From NCBI RefSeq assembly GCF_001439785.1, contig NZ_JYLI01000003.1:186001-250000 (forward strand): a DNA stretch of 64,000 nucleotides, given 5' to 3'. The position numbers and the translations under genes were made by a program. The notes under the pieces were generated by a model, which worked only from the letters and a program-made list of their open reading frames with translations, had not been told where the DNA came from and made no database searches. Positions 17,605-27,654 of this stretch are shown here, one piece after another. Positions within the stretch are counted from its first letter, which is position 1; each line of letters opens with the position of its first letter. The DNA is from Pseudomonas poae (lineage in GTDB: Bacteria; Pseudomonadota; Gammaproteobacteria; Pseudomonadales; Pseudomonadaceae).

Positions 17605-18699
17605 ATTAAACCGCTTTTCGCCAAAGGCCCCTCATTGGGCGTGCGCTTGCTGGTGCTGGTCGTGCTTTCGGTCGCGCTGATGGTGGTCGATGCCCGCTTT
17701 GCGCTGCTCAAGCCCGTGCGCAGCCAGATGTCGCTGGTGTTGATGCAGACCTACTGGATCACCGACTTGCCGCAACGGCTCTATCAGGGCGTGGCTAGCC
17801 AATTCGGCAGCCGCACCGAGCTTGCCGCCGAAAACGAAAAACTCAAGACTGAAAACCTGCTGCTGCAGGGACGCATGCAAAAGCTGGCGGCCCTCACCGA
17901 GCAGAACGTTCGGCTGCGCGAGTTGCTCAACTCCTCGGCGCTGGTCAACGAGAAGGTCGAAGTGGCCGAGCTGATCGGCATGGACCCCAATCCCTTCACT
18001 CATCGCATCATCATCAACAAGGGTGAGCGCGACGGCGTGGTGCTCGGCCAGCCGGTGCTCGATGCGCGTGGCCTGATGGGGCAGGTGGTTGAGCTGATGC
18101 CCTACACCTCCCGCGTGCTGTTGCTCACCGACACCACCCACAGCATCCCGGTGCAGGTCAATCGCAACGGCCTGCGGGCGATTGCCAGCGGCACCGGCAA
18201 TCCAGAGCGCCTGGAGTTGCGCCACGTGGCCGATACCGCCGATATCAAGGAGGGCGACCTGCTGGTCAGCTCCGGACTTGGTCAGCGGTTTCCGGCGGGT
18301 TACCCGGTGGCGACGGTCAAGGAAGTGATCCACGATTCCGGCCAGCCATTCGCCATTGTGCGCGCCGTACCGACGGCCGCCCTCAACCGTAGCCGTTACC
18401 TTCTGCTGGTGTTCAGCGACAACCGTACCCCGGAAGAGCGCGCCAACGATGCCGCGCAGGCCCAGGAAGCGGAAGACAAGCAGAACGGCACGCTGCCGGT
18501 CACGCCCGCCATCGTGCCGAAGCCGGCCTTTGTGGGGCCACCGGCACCGGCGAATCTTCCGGCAGCGACGGCGCCGGTTGCGACACCCGCCAAGCCCGCC
18601 ACGCACAGCGCACGCCCGGCAAAACCCGCAGCCAGCACCACGCCTGCCGCTAAGCCGCCTGCCGGCGCTGCGTCCACCACGCGGCAGAGGGAGGAATAA
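17605..18699 (+). CDS. mreC: Rod shape-determining protein MreC, apparent ATT start
   Basis: MreC is a bitopic inner-membrane protein whose periplasmic part links MreB to PBP2/RodA. The product is 364 residues: a short cytoplasmic tail, a transmembrane helix (about 13-30), a coiled coil (about 65-100), paired beta domains (about 105-275) and a Pro/Ala/Thr-rich tail. No ATG, GTG or TTG is in frame between the upstream stop and a TTG at 17635. ATT at 17605, 6 bases after GGAGGAG, gives MKPLFAKGPSLGVRL, which lines up residue for residue with E. coli MreC (MKPIFSRGPSLQIRL). The later TTG would delete the conserved KPxF..GPS start. Confidence 0.93.
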   Translation: MKPLFAKGPSLGVRLLVLVVLSVALMVVDARFALLKPVRSQMSLVLMQTYWITDLPQRLYQGVASQFGSRTELAAENEKLKTENLLLQGRMQKLAALTEQNVRLRELLNSSALVNEKVEVAELIGMDPNPFTHRIIINKGERDGVVLGQPVLDARGLMGQVVELMPYTSRVLLLTDTTHSIPVQVNRNGLRAIASGTGNPERLELRHVADTADIKEGDLLVSSGLGQRFPAGYPVATVKEVIHDSGQPFAIVRAVPTAALNRSRYLLLVFSDNRTPEERANDAAQAQEAEDKQNGTLPVTPAIVPKPAFVGPPAPANLPAATAPVATPAKPATHSARPAKPAASTTPAAKPPAGAASTTRQREE

Positions 18700-19187
18700 T
18701 GGCCAGTACTCATTCGCGCAATGGCTGGGTGGTCTGGCTGACGTTCGCCGTCGGCTTGTTGCTTAGCGTGTCGCCGCTGCCGCAGTTCATGGAAATCCTT
18801 CGTCCGTTGTGGCTGGCCCTGCTGCTGGCGTTCTGGTCGCTGCACCTGCCACACCGGGTCGGCATGGTCACCGCGATGTTTCTGGGCTTGGCCGAAGATG
18901 TGCTCTATGGCACCTTGCTTGGCCAGAACGCGCTGATCCTCACCCTGATTACCTTTCTGGTGCTGTCGTTGCAGCAGCGTTTGCGCATGTTCCCGATGTG
19001 GCAGCAGTGCCTGGTGATCCTGGTGATTTTCGGCCTGGCGCAACTGGTTCAACTCTGGCTCAGCGCCTTGACCGGCAACCGCCAGCCAACGCTGGCGCTG
19101 GTATTGCCGGCCCTGGTCAGTGCGCTGCTGTGGCCCTGGATCAGTTTCGGCCTGCGTGGGCTGCGTCGCCGTTACAAAATAAATTGA
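18699..19187 (+). CDS. mreD: Rod shape-determining protein MreD
   Basis: This 162-residue integral membrane protein of the elongasome has about five helices. The sequence GWVVWLTFAVGLLLSVSPLP and the GLAEDVLYGTLLGQNAL loop are characteristic. Its ATG shares one base with the mreC stop (TAATG), so translation is coupled. The stop is 51 bases before maf. Confidence 0.95.
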   Translation: MASTHSRNGWVVWLTFAVGLLLSVSPLPQFMEILRPLWLALLLAFWSLHLPHRVGMVTAMFLGLAEDVLYGTLLGQNALILTLITFLVLSLQQRLRMFPMWQQCLVILVIFGLAQLVQLWLSALTGNRQPTLALVLPALVSALLWPWISFGLRGLRRRYKIN

Positions 19188-19238
19188 ATGGATTGCGAGG
19201 CTCTGCCTGGTTATCGAACCCCACAGGGAGAGTCTGCA

Positions 19239-19835
19239 ATGAATTCGCTTTATCTGGCCTCGGGTTCTCCCCGGCGGCGTGAACTGCTGACCCAGATCGG
19301 TGTGCCCTTCACCGTGGTCAGCGCCGCCATTGATGAAACGCCTCTTACCGATGAATCGCCTGTTTCCTACGTCGAGCGTCTTGCGCGCGGCAAGGCGACG
19401 GCGGGTTTCGCCGTGGTTGAGTCACCCTCCAATGGCTGTGTGCTGGGCGCCGACACCGCTGTGATTGTCGATGGCCGCATCCTCGGCAAACCCGTGGACC
19501 AGGCCGATGCCCTGGCAATGTTGATGGCCCTCGCAGGCCGTGAACACGAGGTGCTGACCGCCGTTGCCCTGACGGATGGTCAGCGCTGCGAAACTTTATG
19601 TGTAAGCAGTCTTGTACGGTTTCGCGAGATTGACGTCGAAGAAGCCACCACCTACTGGCACAGTGGCGAGCCCCAGGACAAGGCGGGTGGCTACGCTATC
19701 CAGGGCCTGGGTTCGGTGTTCGTTGCCGGGCTCAATGGCAGCTATTCCGCTGTGGTCGGGCTGCCGGTGTGCGAAACCGCGCAACTGCTCGGCCGATTCG
19801 GCATACCCTGTTGGCAAAACCTTACCGCGCGCTGA
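19239..19835 (+). CDS. Maf-family nucleoside triphosphate pyrophosphatase (dTTP/UTP type, YhdE-like)
   Basis: Maf proteins hydrolyse non-canonical or excess nucleotides to monophosphates. The 198-residue product begins [17 protein letters not shown], with the substrate-binding S-x-S-PRR motif at 8-13, and continues with [12 protein letters not shown] and [10 protein letters not shown], the YhdE-type (not YceF-type) signature. The ATG at 19239 follows CAGGGAGAG; the longer in-frame reading from 19188 lacks similarity to the family. It lies between mreD and rng, as in most gammaproteobacteria. Confidence 0.95.
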   Translation: MNSLYLASGSPRRRELLTQIGVPFTVVSAAIDETPLTDESPVSYVERLARGKATAGFAVVESPSNGCVLGADTAVIVDGRILGKPVDQADALAMLMALAGREHEVLTAVALTDGQRCETLCVSSLVRFREIDVEEATTYWHSGEPQDKAGGYAIQGLGSVFVAGLNGSYSAVVGLPVCETAQLLGRFGIPCWQNLTAR

Positions 19836-19905
19836 ACGCCGTATTACAGCGCCAAGCCTTGAGCGATCGGTCACTATTGTGAAAACGCCAGAACGAGACC
19901 CAGCC

Positions 19906-21363
19906 ATGAGTGAAGAGATTCTGATCAATATCACGCCGATGGAATCGCGCGTGGCGGTGGTAGAGAACGGTGTTCTGCAAGAAGTGCACGTCGAGCGCAC
20001 CCAGAAGCGCGGGATTGTCGGCAACATCTATAAAGGCAAAGTGGTGCGCGTGCTGCCGGGGATGCAGGCAGCATTTATCGATATCGGCCTGGACCGTGCG
20101 GCATTCATTCACGCGTCTGAGATCTCGCTGCGTGAAGGGCCGGCGGTCGAGAGTATCAGCGCCCTGGTGCATGAGGGGCAGAGCCTGGTGGTGCAAGTCA
20201 CCAAGGACCCCATCGGCTCCAAAGGTGCGCGGCTGACGACACAGTTGTCGATTCCTTCGCGTTATCTGGTGTACATGCCGCGTACGGCCCATGTCGGCAT
20301 TTCCTTGAAGATCGAAGACGAAGGCGAGCGCGAACGCCTGAAAAAAGTGGTCAGCGACTGCGTGGCGGCCGAAGGCATCAAGGAAGCCGGCGGCTTTATC
20401 CTGCGCACCGCCGCCGAGGGCGCCGGCGCCGATGAAATCCTCATGGATATCCGCTACCTGCGACGCCTGTGGGAGCAGATCGGCGAGCAGATCAAGACCA
20501 TTGGCGCGCCCAGCGTCATCTATGAAGACCTCGGCCTGGCGCTGCGTACCCTGCGCGACCTGGTCAGCCCGAAAATCGAGAAAATTCGCATCGACTCGCG
20601 GGAAACCTTCCAGCGCACTACGCAATTTGTGGCCGAACTGATGCCGGAAATTGCCGACCGCCTTGAGCATTACCCAGGCGAGCGACCGATCTTCGACCTG
20701 TATGGCGTCGAAGACGAGATCCAGAAAGCCCTTGAGCGTAAGGTGCCGCTCAAGTCCGGCGGCTATCTGGTGGTGGACCCGGCGGAAGCCATGACCACCA
20801 TCGACGTCAACACGGGGGCATTCGTCGGCCACCGCAACCTGGAAGAGACCATCTTCAAGACCAACCTCGAGGCGGCCACGGCGATTGCCCGCCAACTGCG
20901 CCTGCGCAACCTGGGCGGGATCATCATCATCGACTTCATCGACATGGAAGATGAAGAGCATCAACGCCAGGTACTGCGCACCCTTGAGAAACAGTTGGAG
21001 CGCGATCACGCCAAGACCAACATCATCGGCATCACCGAGCTGGGCCTGGTGCAGATGACCCGCAAGCGCACCCGCGAAAGCCTCGAACAGGTGCTGTGCG
21101 AGCCCTGCAGCAGTTGCCAGGGACGCGGTAAATTGAAAACCCCGGAAACGGTTTGCTACGAGATTTTCCGGGAAATCCTCCGAGAGGCGCGGGCCTACCA
21201 GGCTGAAGGTTATAGAGTGCTGGCTAACCAGAAAGTGGTCGACCGGCTGCTGGACGAAGAGTCCGGCAACGTCGCTGAACTGGAGGGGTTTATCGGGCGC
21301 ACGATTCGCTTCCAGGTCGAAACCATGTATTCCCAGGAACAATACGACGTGGTGCTGCTCTGA
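19906..21363 (+). CDS. rng: Ribonuclease G
   Basis: This endoribonuclease matures the 5' end of 16S rRNA and degrades some mRNAs. The 485-residue product has an N-terminal S1-type RNA-binding domain (about 38-125), a 5' sensor/DNase I-like core with metal-binding D300 (DVNTG) and D343 (IIDFIDMED), and the zinc-link cysteines C398 and C401 (CEPCSSC). It lacks the long RNase E scaffold, so it is RNase G. The start at 19906 gives MSEEILINITPMESRVAVVENG, the usual N-terminus; the upstream in-frame extension overlaps maf and is rejected. Confidence 0.97.
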   Translation: MSEEILINITPMESRVAVVENGVLQEVHVERTQKRGIVGNIYKGKVVRVLPGMQAAFIDIGLDRAAFIHASEISLREGPAVESISALVHEGQSLVVQVTKDPIGSKGARLTTQLSIPSRYLVYMPRTAHVGISLKIEDEGERERLKKVVSDCVAAEGIKEAGGFILRTAAEGAGADEILMDIRYLRRLWEQIGEQIKTIGAPSVIYEDLGLALRTLRDLVSPKIEKIRIDSRETFQRTTQFVAELMPEIADRLEHYPGERPIFDLYGVEDEIQKALERKVPLKSGGYLVVDPAEAMTTIDVNTGAFVGHRNLEETIFKTNLEAATAIARQLRLRNLGGIIIIDFIDMEDEEHQRQVLRTLEKQLERDHAKTNIIGITELGLVQMTRKRTRESLEQVLCEPCSSCQGRGKLKTPETVCYEIFREILREARAYQAEGYRVLANQKVVDRLLDEESGNVAELEGFIGRTIRFQVETMYSQEQYDVVLL

Positions 21364-21439
21364 TCCCCAATCGCCTGTTTTCTTCTAGCCCGGCAGACCT
21401 CTATCTGCCGTCCGCCTGCCGCCTTGAGGGTCGCCTGAC

Positions 21440-24400
21440 ATGGAGCGTCTGATACGCTTTTTTGCCGCTTTGACCCGCTGGGGCCTGGGCCTGTGTGCGC
21501 TGCTGCTGGTATTGGCGGCGGTGTACGTGAGCCTGGGGCGTGAACTGACTCCGTTAGTGGCCGAATACCGCGCCGAAATCGAAGCCAAGGCCCAGGCGGC
21601 GGTGGGCATGCCTCTGCGTATTGGCAGCCTGGAAGGGCGTTGGAGCGGCTTTGCCCCGGTGTTGCTGGCTCACGATGTGATGGTCGGCGAGGGCAACAGC
21701 GCCTTGCGCCTGGATCAGGTCGAAGTGGTACCGGATATCTGGGCCAGCCTGATCGCCCGTGAAGTGCGTCTGGCGCATCTGGAAGTCAGCGGCCTGCAAC
21801 TGAGCGTCAAGGAAGACAAGGACGGCCACTGGGCCCTGCAGGGCTTGCCGCTGCCGGACGACCAGCCGCTGGACCCGCAGCAGTTGCTCCAGCGCATGCA
21901 GCGGGTCCAGCGCGTGTCGGTGCTCGACAGTCAGGTTACCCTGCAACCCTTCGATCAGGCGCCGGCGACCCTCACCTATGTCGGTCTTAGCCTGCACACC
22001 GGCACCGATCGCCAGCGGCTGGATGCGCGTATGACCCTCCCCGATGGTCAGCCGCTGGCCCTGAACCTGCGTACGCGCATCCGCGCGAGCCAGTGGCAGG
22101 ACGGCGAAGTCCGGGCTTACCTGAGTCTGCCTCAGAGCGATTGGGCCAAGTGGATTCCCGCCCGGCTCACCCAGCAATGGAAACTCACAGAGCTCAAGGC
22201 CGGCGGAGAACTCTGGCTGACCTGGGCCAAGGGCGCCGTGCAAAGCGCGGCTGCGCGCCTCAACGCGCCTGAGATAAAAGGCAGCTATGCCGCGCGCAAG
22301 CCGGTGCATATCGAGAACTTTGCCCTTACGGCGTACCTGCAGCGCAGCGACACGGGCCTTAAGGTGCTGTTTGATTCGCTGGCGATGAACCTCGGCGACA
22401 GCCGCTGGGAATCGCACCTGCAATTGCAGCAGGCGCTGGCGACCGACAAGAGCCCGGAAACCTGGAAGTTGCAGGCCGATCGCCTGGACCTGACCCCGAT
22501 TACCCCCCTGTTGAATGCCCTGGCGCCGCTGCCGGAAGGCTTCGCCAAAACCATCGAACATCTCAAGGTCACCGGCGTGTTGCGCAATGTGCTGGTGGAT
22601 TTCCGTCCCCAGGACAGCACCGACCAGAAACTCAGTTTCGCCGCCAATCTTGAGCGCGTGGGTTTCGATGCCTACTCCGGTGCGCCGGCTGCCCGTAATG
22701 TGTCCGGCAGCATCAGTGGCGACCTGGGTCAGGGCGAGTTGCGCATGGACAGCAAGGATTTTTCCCTGCACCTGGACCCGATCTTCGCCAAGCCCTGGCA
22801 GTACATCCAGGCCAATGCTCGGCTGACCTGGAAGCTGGATAAACAAGGCTTCACCCTGATCGCTCCCTATATCAAGGTGCTGGGCGAAGAAGGCAAGGTG
22901 GCCGCCGACTTCCTGATTCGCCTGCATTTCGATCACAGCCAGGAAGACTACATGGACCTGCGGGTGGGCATGGTCGATGGCGATGGGCGCTTCACGCCCA
23001 AGTACTTGCCGGCGGTGCTGAGCCCGGCCCTGGATGAGTGGCTGCGCACGGCAATTCTCAAGGGCGCTGTCGACCAGGGCTTCTTCCAGTACCAGGGTTC
23101 GTTGAGTCATAACGCGCTGCCGGCGTCGCGCAATATCAGCCTGTTCTTCAAGGTGCATGACGCCGAGCTGGCATTCCAGCCGGGCTGGCCCCATGTGAGC
23201 AAGGTCAACGGCGAAGTATTTGTCGAGGAAAGCGGCGTGCGCATTCTGGCCAGCAAGGGCCAGTTGCTCGACACAAAGGTCAAGGACGTCTACGTCAATA
23301 TTCCCCACGCCCCTGCGGGCAAGGACAGCCACCTGTTGCTGACCGGTGGTTTTTCCGGTGGCCTGGGCGATGGCCTGAAGATTCTGCAGGAGGCGCCGAT
23401 TGGTACGGCGTCGACCTTTGCCGGCTGGAAAGGCGAGGGCGACCTGCAAGGCAAGCTGGACCTGGATGTGCCGCTGGCCAAGGGCACCGAGCCGAAGATC
23501 GTGGTGGACTTCCAGACCGACAAGGCTCGCCTGCAATTAGCCGACCCGACCCTGGACCTCAACCAACTGAAGGGGAATTTCCGCTTCGACAGCGCCAAGG
23601 GGTTGAGCGGCGATCAAATCAGCGCCCAGGCGTTCGATCGGCCCATCAGCGCCCAGATCTTCGCCGAGGGCAGGCCGGGCGCCATCAGCACTCGTGTGGT
23701 GGCCAAGGGTCAGGTCACGGTCAAGCGGCTGACTGACTGGCTGAATGTCACCCAGCCGCTGCCGGTGTCCGGTGATATCCCTTACCAGTTGCAAGTGATC
23801 CTCAATGGGGCAGACAGTCAGTTGATGGTCAATTCCGACCTCAAGGGCGTGGCGGTGGATCTGCCGGCGCCGTTTGGCATGCCAGCGAGCCAGGGCCGTG
23901 ACAGCACGTTCCGCATGACCCTTCAGGGCGCTGAACGGCGCTACTGGTTTGATTACGGGGAGCTGGCGAACTTCACGTTCGCCGCACCGCCCGACAACTT
24001 CAATGAGGGGCGCGGCGAGTTGTTCCTTGGCGATGGCGATGCCGTGCTGCCGGGCGCGAAGGGCCTGCGCATCCGCGGTGTGTTGTCGGAGCTGGATATC
24101 GATCCGTGGAAAAAACTGGTTGGGCGCTACGCCGGCAACGACCCGGGTGGCAGCGCCAAGCAACTGCTCAGTGGTGCGGATTTCAAGGTCGGCAAGCTGA
24201 CCGGCTTTGGCAAGCAGTTCGATCAGGTCAGCCTGCTGCTGGACCGCAAACCTGCGGCCTGGGGCCTGCAGCTCGACAGCCAGCAGGCCAAAGGTTCGGT
24301 GAACCTGCCGGATGCCAAGGGCGCCCCCATTGCAATCAACCTGCAGTACGTGAAACTGCCTGCGGTTGACCCGACGGTGCAGGCGGATGAAAACGCGCCG

Positions 24401-25255
24401 GACCCGCTGGCCGACATCGATCCCAAGGACATTCCGGCGCTGGATATCAACATCGACCAACTGTTCCAGGGCCCGGATCTGGTGGGTGCATGGTCGCTGA
24501 AAATCCGGCCGACGGCCAAGGGCCTGGCTTTCAACAGCCTGGACCTGGGCCTCAAGGGCTTGCAGCTCAAGGGCGCTGGCGGTTGGGAAGGCACGACTGG
24601 CGACAGCAGCAGTTGGTACAAAGGGCGCCTGGACGGCAAGAACATCGCCGATGTGCTTAAGGGCTGGGGCTTTGCGCCTACCGTGACCAGTCAGGAATTC
24701 CACCTCGATGTGGACGGCCGCTGGCCGGGCTCGCCGGCGTGGGTCGGGCCCAAACGGTTCTCCGGGATGCTCGATGCCGATTTCCGCCAGGGTCAGTTTG
24801 TCGAAGTCGAGGGCGGTGCCCAGGCGTTGCGCGTGTTTGGCCTGCTCAATTTCAACTCCATCGGCCGTCGCCTGCGCCTGGACTTCTCCGACCTGCTCGG
24901 CAAGGGCTTGAGCTATGACCGGGTCAAAGGCTTGCTGGCGGCCAGCGATGGCGTGTTTGTGACGCGAGAGCCGATCACCATGACCGGGCCTTCGACCAAC
25001 CTGGAGCTCAATGGCACCCTGGACCTGGTGGCCGACCGCGTGGATGCCAAGCTGCTGGTGACCCTGCCGGTGACCAATAACCTGCCGATTGCGGCACTGA
25101 TTGTTGGCGCGCCGGCCATCGGTGGCGCGCTGTTTCTGATCGACAAGCTGATCGGTGACCGCGTTTCGCGCTTCGCCAGCGTGCAATACACCGTGCAGGG
25201 CCCGTGGAAGGATCCGAAGATTACCTTCGACAAGCCTTTCGAAAAGGCCAAGTGA
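21440..25255 (+). CDS. YhdP-family AsmA-like phospholipid transport protein
   Basis: This very large (1271-residue) inner-membrane-anchored protein has one N-terminal helix (about 12-32) and a long periplasmic beta-rich AsmA-like repeat region. YhdP in E. coli is one of the AsmA-like bridge proteins that move phospholipids to the outer membrane together with TamB and YdbH. The DUF3971/AsmA2-type C-terminal part (about 950-1240) contains LDADFRQGQFVEVEGGAQAL and ends with a helix near VTNNLPIAALIVGAPAIGG. It follows rng and precedes the amidase gene, a conserved order. Family identity is strong; the function in this organism is inferred. Confidence 0.92.
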   Translation: MERLIRFFAALTRWGLGLCALLLVLAAVYVSLGRELTPLVAEYRAEIEAKAQAAVGMPLRIGSLEGRWSGFAPVLLAHDVMVGEGNSALRLDQVEVVPDIWASLIAREVRLAHLEVSGLQLSVKEDKDGHWALQGLPLPDDQPLDPQQLLQRMQRVQRVSVLDSQVTLQPFDQAPATLTYVGLSLHTGTDRQRLDARMTLPDGQPLALNLRTRIRASQWQDGEVRAYLSLPQSDWAKWIPARLTQQWKLTELKAGGELWLTWAKGAVQSAAARLNAPEIKGSYAARKPVHIENFALTAYLQRSDTGLKVLFDSLAMNLGDSRWESHLQLQQALATDKSPETWKLQADRLDLTPITPLLNALAPLPEGFAKTIEHLKVTGVLRNVLVDFRPQDSTDQKLSFAANLERVGFDAYSGAPAARNVSGSISGDLGQGELRMDSKDFSLHLDPIFAKPWQYIQANARLTWKLDKQGFTLIAPYIKVLGEEGKVAADFLIRLHFDHSQEDYMDLRVGMVDGDGRFTPKYLPAVLSPALDEWLRTAILKGAVDQGFFQYQGSLSHNALPASRNISLFFKVHDAELAFQPGWPHVSKVNGEVFVEESGVRILASKGQLLDTKVKDVYVNIPHAPAGKDSHLLLTGGFSGGLGDGLKILQEAPIGTASTFAGWKGEGDLQGKLDLDVPLAKGTEPKIVVDFQTDKARLQLADPTLDLNQLKGNFRFDSAKGLSGDQISAQAFDRPISAQIFAEGRPGAISTRVVAKGQVTVKRLTDWLNVTQPLPVSGDIPYQLQVILNGADSQLMVNSDLKGVAVDLPAPFGMPASQGRDSTFRMTLQGAERRYWFDYGELANFTFAAPPDNFNEGRGELFLGDGDAVLPGAKGLRIRGVLSELDIDPWKKLVGRYAGNDPGGSAKQLLSGADFKVGKLTGFGKQFDQVSLLLDRKPAAWGLQLDSQQAKGSVNLPDAKGAPIAINLQYVKLPAVDPTVQADENAPDPLADIDPKDIPALDINIDQLFQGPDLVGAWSLKIRPTAKGLAFNSLDLGLKGLQLKGAGGWEGTTGDSSSWYKGRLDGKNIADVLKGWGFAPTVTSQEFHLDVDGRWPGSPAWVGPKRFSGMLDADFRQGQFVEVEGGAQALRVFGLLNFNSIGRRLRLDFSDLLGKGLSYDRVKGLLAASDGVFVTREPITMTGPSTNLELNGTLDLVADRVDAKLLVTLPVTNNLPIAALIVGAPAIGGALFLIDKLIGDRVSRFASVQYTVQGPWKDPKITFDKPFEKAK

Positions 25256-25301
25256 GACTTGATGGAGTAGCCTGTGGCTATTCTTCTGTGGAGTATTGGC
25301 C

Positions 25302-26150
25302 ATGACGTTTGCGGTAATTCAGATGGTCAGCCAGAGCGACGTGCTGGCCAACCTGGCCGAGGCCCGGCGCCTGCTGGAACAGGCCGCCGAGGGCGGTGCC
25401 CGGCTTGCGGTGTTGCCGGAAAACTTCGCCGCCATGGGCCGTCGCGATGCGGCCGATATCGGCCGCGCCGAAGCCTTGGGCGAAGGCCCCATCCTGCCGT
25501 GGTTGAAACAGGCGGCCCGCGACCTCACCTTATGGATAGTGGCCGGCACATTGCCGTTACCGCCCAGGGATCAACCGAATGCCAAGTCCACGGCGTGCTC
25601 GTTGCTGATTGATGATCGTGGAGAGGTGGTTGCCCGTTACGACAAACTGCACCTGTTCGACGTCGACGTGGCGGATGCCCGGGGTCGCTATCGTGAATCC
25701 GACGACTATGCTTTTGGCAGCAATGTCATAGTGGCTGACACGCCCGTCGGGCGATTGGGGTTGACGGTGTGTTACGACCTGCGCTTCCCGGAGTTGTACA
25801 GCGAGTTGCGTGCGGCGGGGGCTGAGCTGATCAGCGCGCCCTCGGCCTTTACGGCGGTTACTGGCGCTGCGCATTGGGACGTGCTGATACGGGCGCGGGC
25901 CATCGAAACCCAGTGCTATGTGTTGGCGGCGGCTCAGGGTGGCGTGCACCCAGGCCCAAGGGAAACTCATGGACATGCTGCCATCGTCGACCCTTGGGGT
26001 CGCGTGCTGGCGCAACAGGATCAAGGCGAAGCGGTGTTGATAGCCGCGCGCGACAGTACTGAACAGGCGTCGATACGGGCGCGCATGCCGGTGGTGAATC
26101 ACCGACGCTTTTTCTCGCAGGGCGCGCAGCGACCTGCCTCAGAACGATGA
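25302..26150 (+). CDS. Carbon-nitrogen hydrolase (nitrilase superfamily, Nit2/omega-amidase or deaminated-glutathione amidase type)
   Basis: This 282-residue hydrolase has the nitrilase catalytic triad: Glu40 (VLPENFA), Lys115 ([10 protein letters not shown]) and Cys157 ([12 protein letters not shown]). The KLHLFDVD stretch places it with Nit1/Nit2-like amidases, which repair deaminated glutathione or hydrolyse omega-amides. The ATG at 25302 has GGAG 8 bases before it; the TTG at 25296 is too close to that site. The gene is conserved between yhdP and tldD in pseudomonads. Confidence 0.92.
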   Translation: MTFAVIQMVSQSDVLANLAEARRLLEQAAEGGARLAVLPENFAAMGRRDAADIGRAEALGEGPILPWLKQAARDLTLWIVAGTLPLPPRDQPNAKSTACSLLIDDRGEVVARYDKLHLFDVDVADARGRYRESDDYAFGSNVIVADTPVGRLGLTVCYDLRFPELYSELRAAGAELISAPSAFTAVTGAAHWDVLIRARAIETQCYVLAAAQGGVHPGPRETHGHAAIVDPWGRVLAQQDQGEAVLIAARDSTEQASIRARMPVVNHRRFFSQGAQRPASER

Positions 26151-26166
26151 ATTTAAGGCCAAACCT

Positions 26167-27609
26167 ATGAGCGAGTTGTTGTCCTCAGTCAGTGAACACC
26201 TCCTGGCACCCGGTGGCGTGACCATCGAAAGCTTGCAAACCGTGCTCGGTGATCTGGCCGGGCCAGGCATCGATGCGGCCGACCTTTACTTCCAGGGGCA
26301 GATTTCCGAGTCCTGGTCGCTGGAAGACGGCATCGTCAAGGAGGGCAGTTTCAACCTCGACCAAGGCGTGGGTGTGCGTGCGCAATCCGGCGAAAAGACC
26401 GGCTTTGCCTACAGCAACGCGATCACCCTGGAAGCGCTGGGCCAAGCCGCGCGCGCTGCGCGTTCGATCTCCCGTGCCGGCCAGAATGGCACGGTGCAGG
26501 CGTTCAGTACCCAGGATGTGGCCCAGTTGTACGCCCCGGATAACCCGTTGGAGGTGATCAGTCGTGCGGAAAAGGTCGAGCTGCTCAAGCGCGTCGACGC
26601 CGCCACCCGTGCGCTGGACCCGCGAATCCAGCGCGTCACCGTGAGCATGGCCGGGGTGTGGGAGCGCATTCTCGTGGCTTCCACCGACGGCAGCCTGGCA
26701 GCGGATGTACGCCCACTGGTGCGCTTCAATGTCAGTGTGATCGTCGAACAGAACGGCCGCCGCGAACGCGGTGGGCATGGCGGCGGCGGGCGTACCGACT
26801 ACCGGTATTTCCTCGCCGACGACCGCGCCATGGGGTATGCCCGTGAAGCGTTGCGCCAGGCGCTGGTCAATCTGGAAGCGATTCCGGCGCCGGCGGGCAC
26901 GTTGCCGGTGGTGTTGGGCTCCGGTTGGTCCGGCGTGCTGCTTCACGAAGCGGTGGGCCATGGCCTGGAAGGTGACTTCAATCGCAAGGGCAGTTCGGCC
27001 TACAGCGGCCGTATGGGCGAGAGGGTTGCGTCCAAGCTGTGCACCATTGTCGATGACGGCACGTTGGCCGGTCGTCGTGGCTCGTTGACGGTCGACGATG
27101 AGGGCACTCCGACCGAGTGCACCACCCTGATCGAAAACGGCGTGCTCAAGGGCTACATGCAGGACAAGCTCAATGCCCGCCTGATGGGTGTGGCGCGTAC
27201 CGGTAACGGTCGTCGCGAGTCCTACGCGCACCTGCCGATGCCGCGCATGACCAACACCTACATGCTCGGCGGCGAAAGCGACCCGGCGGAGATCATTGCG
27301 TCGGTCAAGCGCGGGATCTATTGCGCCAACCTGGGCGGTGGCCAGGTCGATATCACCAGTGGCAAGTTCGTGTTCTCCACCAGCGAGGCGTACCTGATCG
27401 AAGACGGCAAAATTACCGCACCGGTCAAAGGCGCGACCTTGATTGGCAACGGTCCGGAAGCGATGAGCAAGGTGTCGATGGTCGGTAATGACCTGTCGCT
27501 GGACAGCGGCGTGGGCACATGCGGCAAGGATGGGCAGTCGGTGCCGGTGGGTGTCGGCCAGCCAACGCTGAAGATTGATGCGATCACCGTGGGTGGCACG
27601 GGGTCGTAA
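26167..27609 (+). CDS. tldD: Metalloprotease TldD
   Basis: TldD forms a heterodimer with TldE (PmbA) that degrades unfolded peptides, matures some RiPPs such as microcin B17, and processes CcdA. The 480-residue product carries the zinc motif HEAVGH starting at His260 ([14 protein letters not shown]). The partner gene pmbA lies 675 bases downstream, with darP in between on the other strand. The start [13 protein letters not shown] follows AAGG. Confidence 0.97.
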   Translation: MSELLSSVSEHLLAPGGVTIESLQTVLGDLAGPGIDAADLYFQGQISESWSLEDGIVKEGSFNLDQGVGVRAQSGEKTGFAYSNAITLEALGQAARAARSISRAGQNGTVQAFSTQDVAQLYAPDNPLEVISRAEKVELLKRVDAATRALDPRIQRVTVSMAGVWERILVASTDGSLAADVRPLVRFNVSVIVEQNGRRERGGHGGGGRTDYRYFLADDRAMGYAREALRQALVNLEAIPAPAGTLPVVLGSGWSGVLLHEAVGHGLEGDFNRKGSSAYSGRMGERVASKLCTIVDDGTLAGRRGSLTVDDEGTPTECTTLIENGVLKGYMQDKLNARLMGVARTGNGRRESYAHLPMPRMTNTYMLGGESDPAEIIASVKRGIYCANLGGGQVDITSGKFVFSTSEAYLIEDGKITAPVKGATLIGNGPEAMSKVSMVGNDLSLDSGVGTCGKDGQSVPVGVGQPTLKIDAITVGGTGS

Positions 27610-27621
27610 GGGATGGAGCTT

Positions 27622-27644
27622 CGGGTGGCGCAGACCGCCACCCG
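27622..27644. other. Hairpin between convergent tldD and darP
   Basis: A 9-bp perfect stem (CGGGTGGCG with CGCCACCCG) and a CAGAC loop fill most of the 45-base gap. There is no T-run on either side, so terminator activity is possible but unproven. Confidence 0.4.
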
Positions 27645-27654
27645 GGGAAGAGAA

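Noticed and set aside
21554..23536. 660-codon leftward open frame opposite yhdP
   Set aside because: It is antisense to a clearly coding gene with family similarity along its whole length; long antisense frames are common at this GC content. The translation is rich in His, Gln, Arg and Gly without domains.
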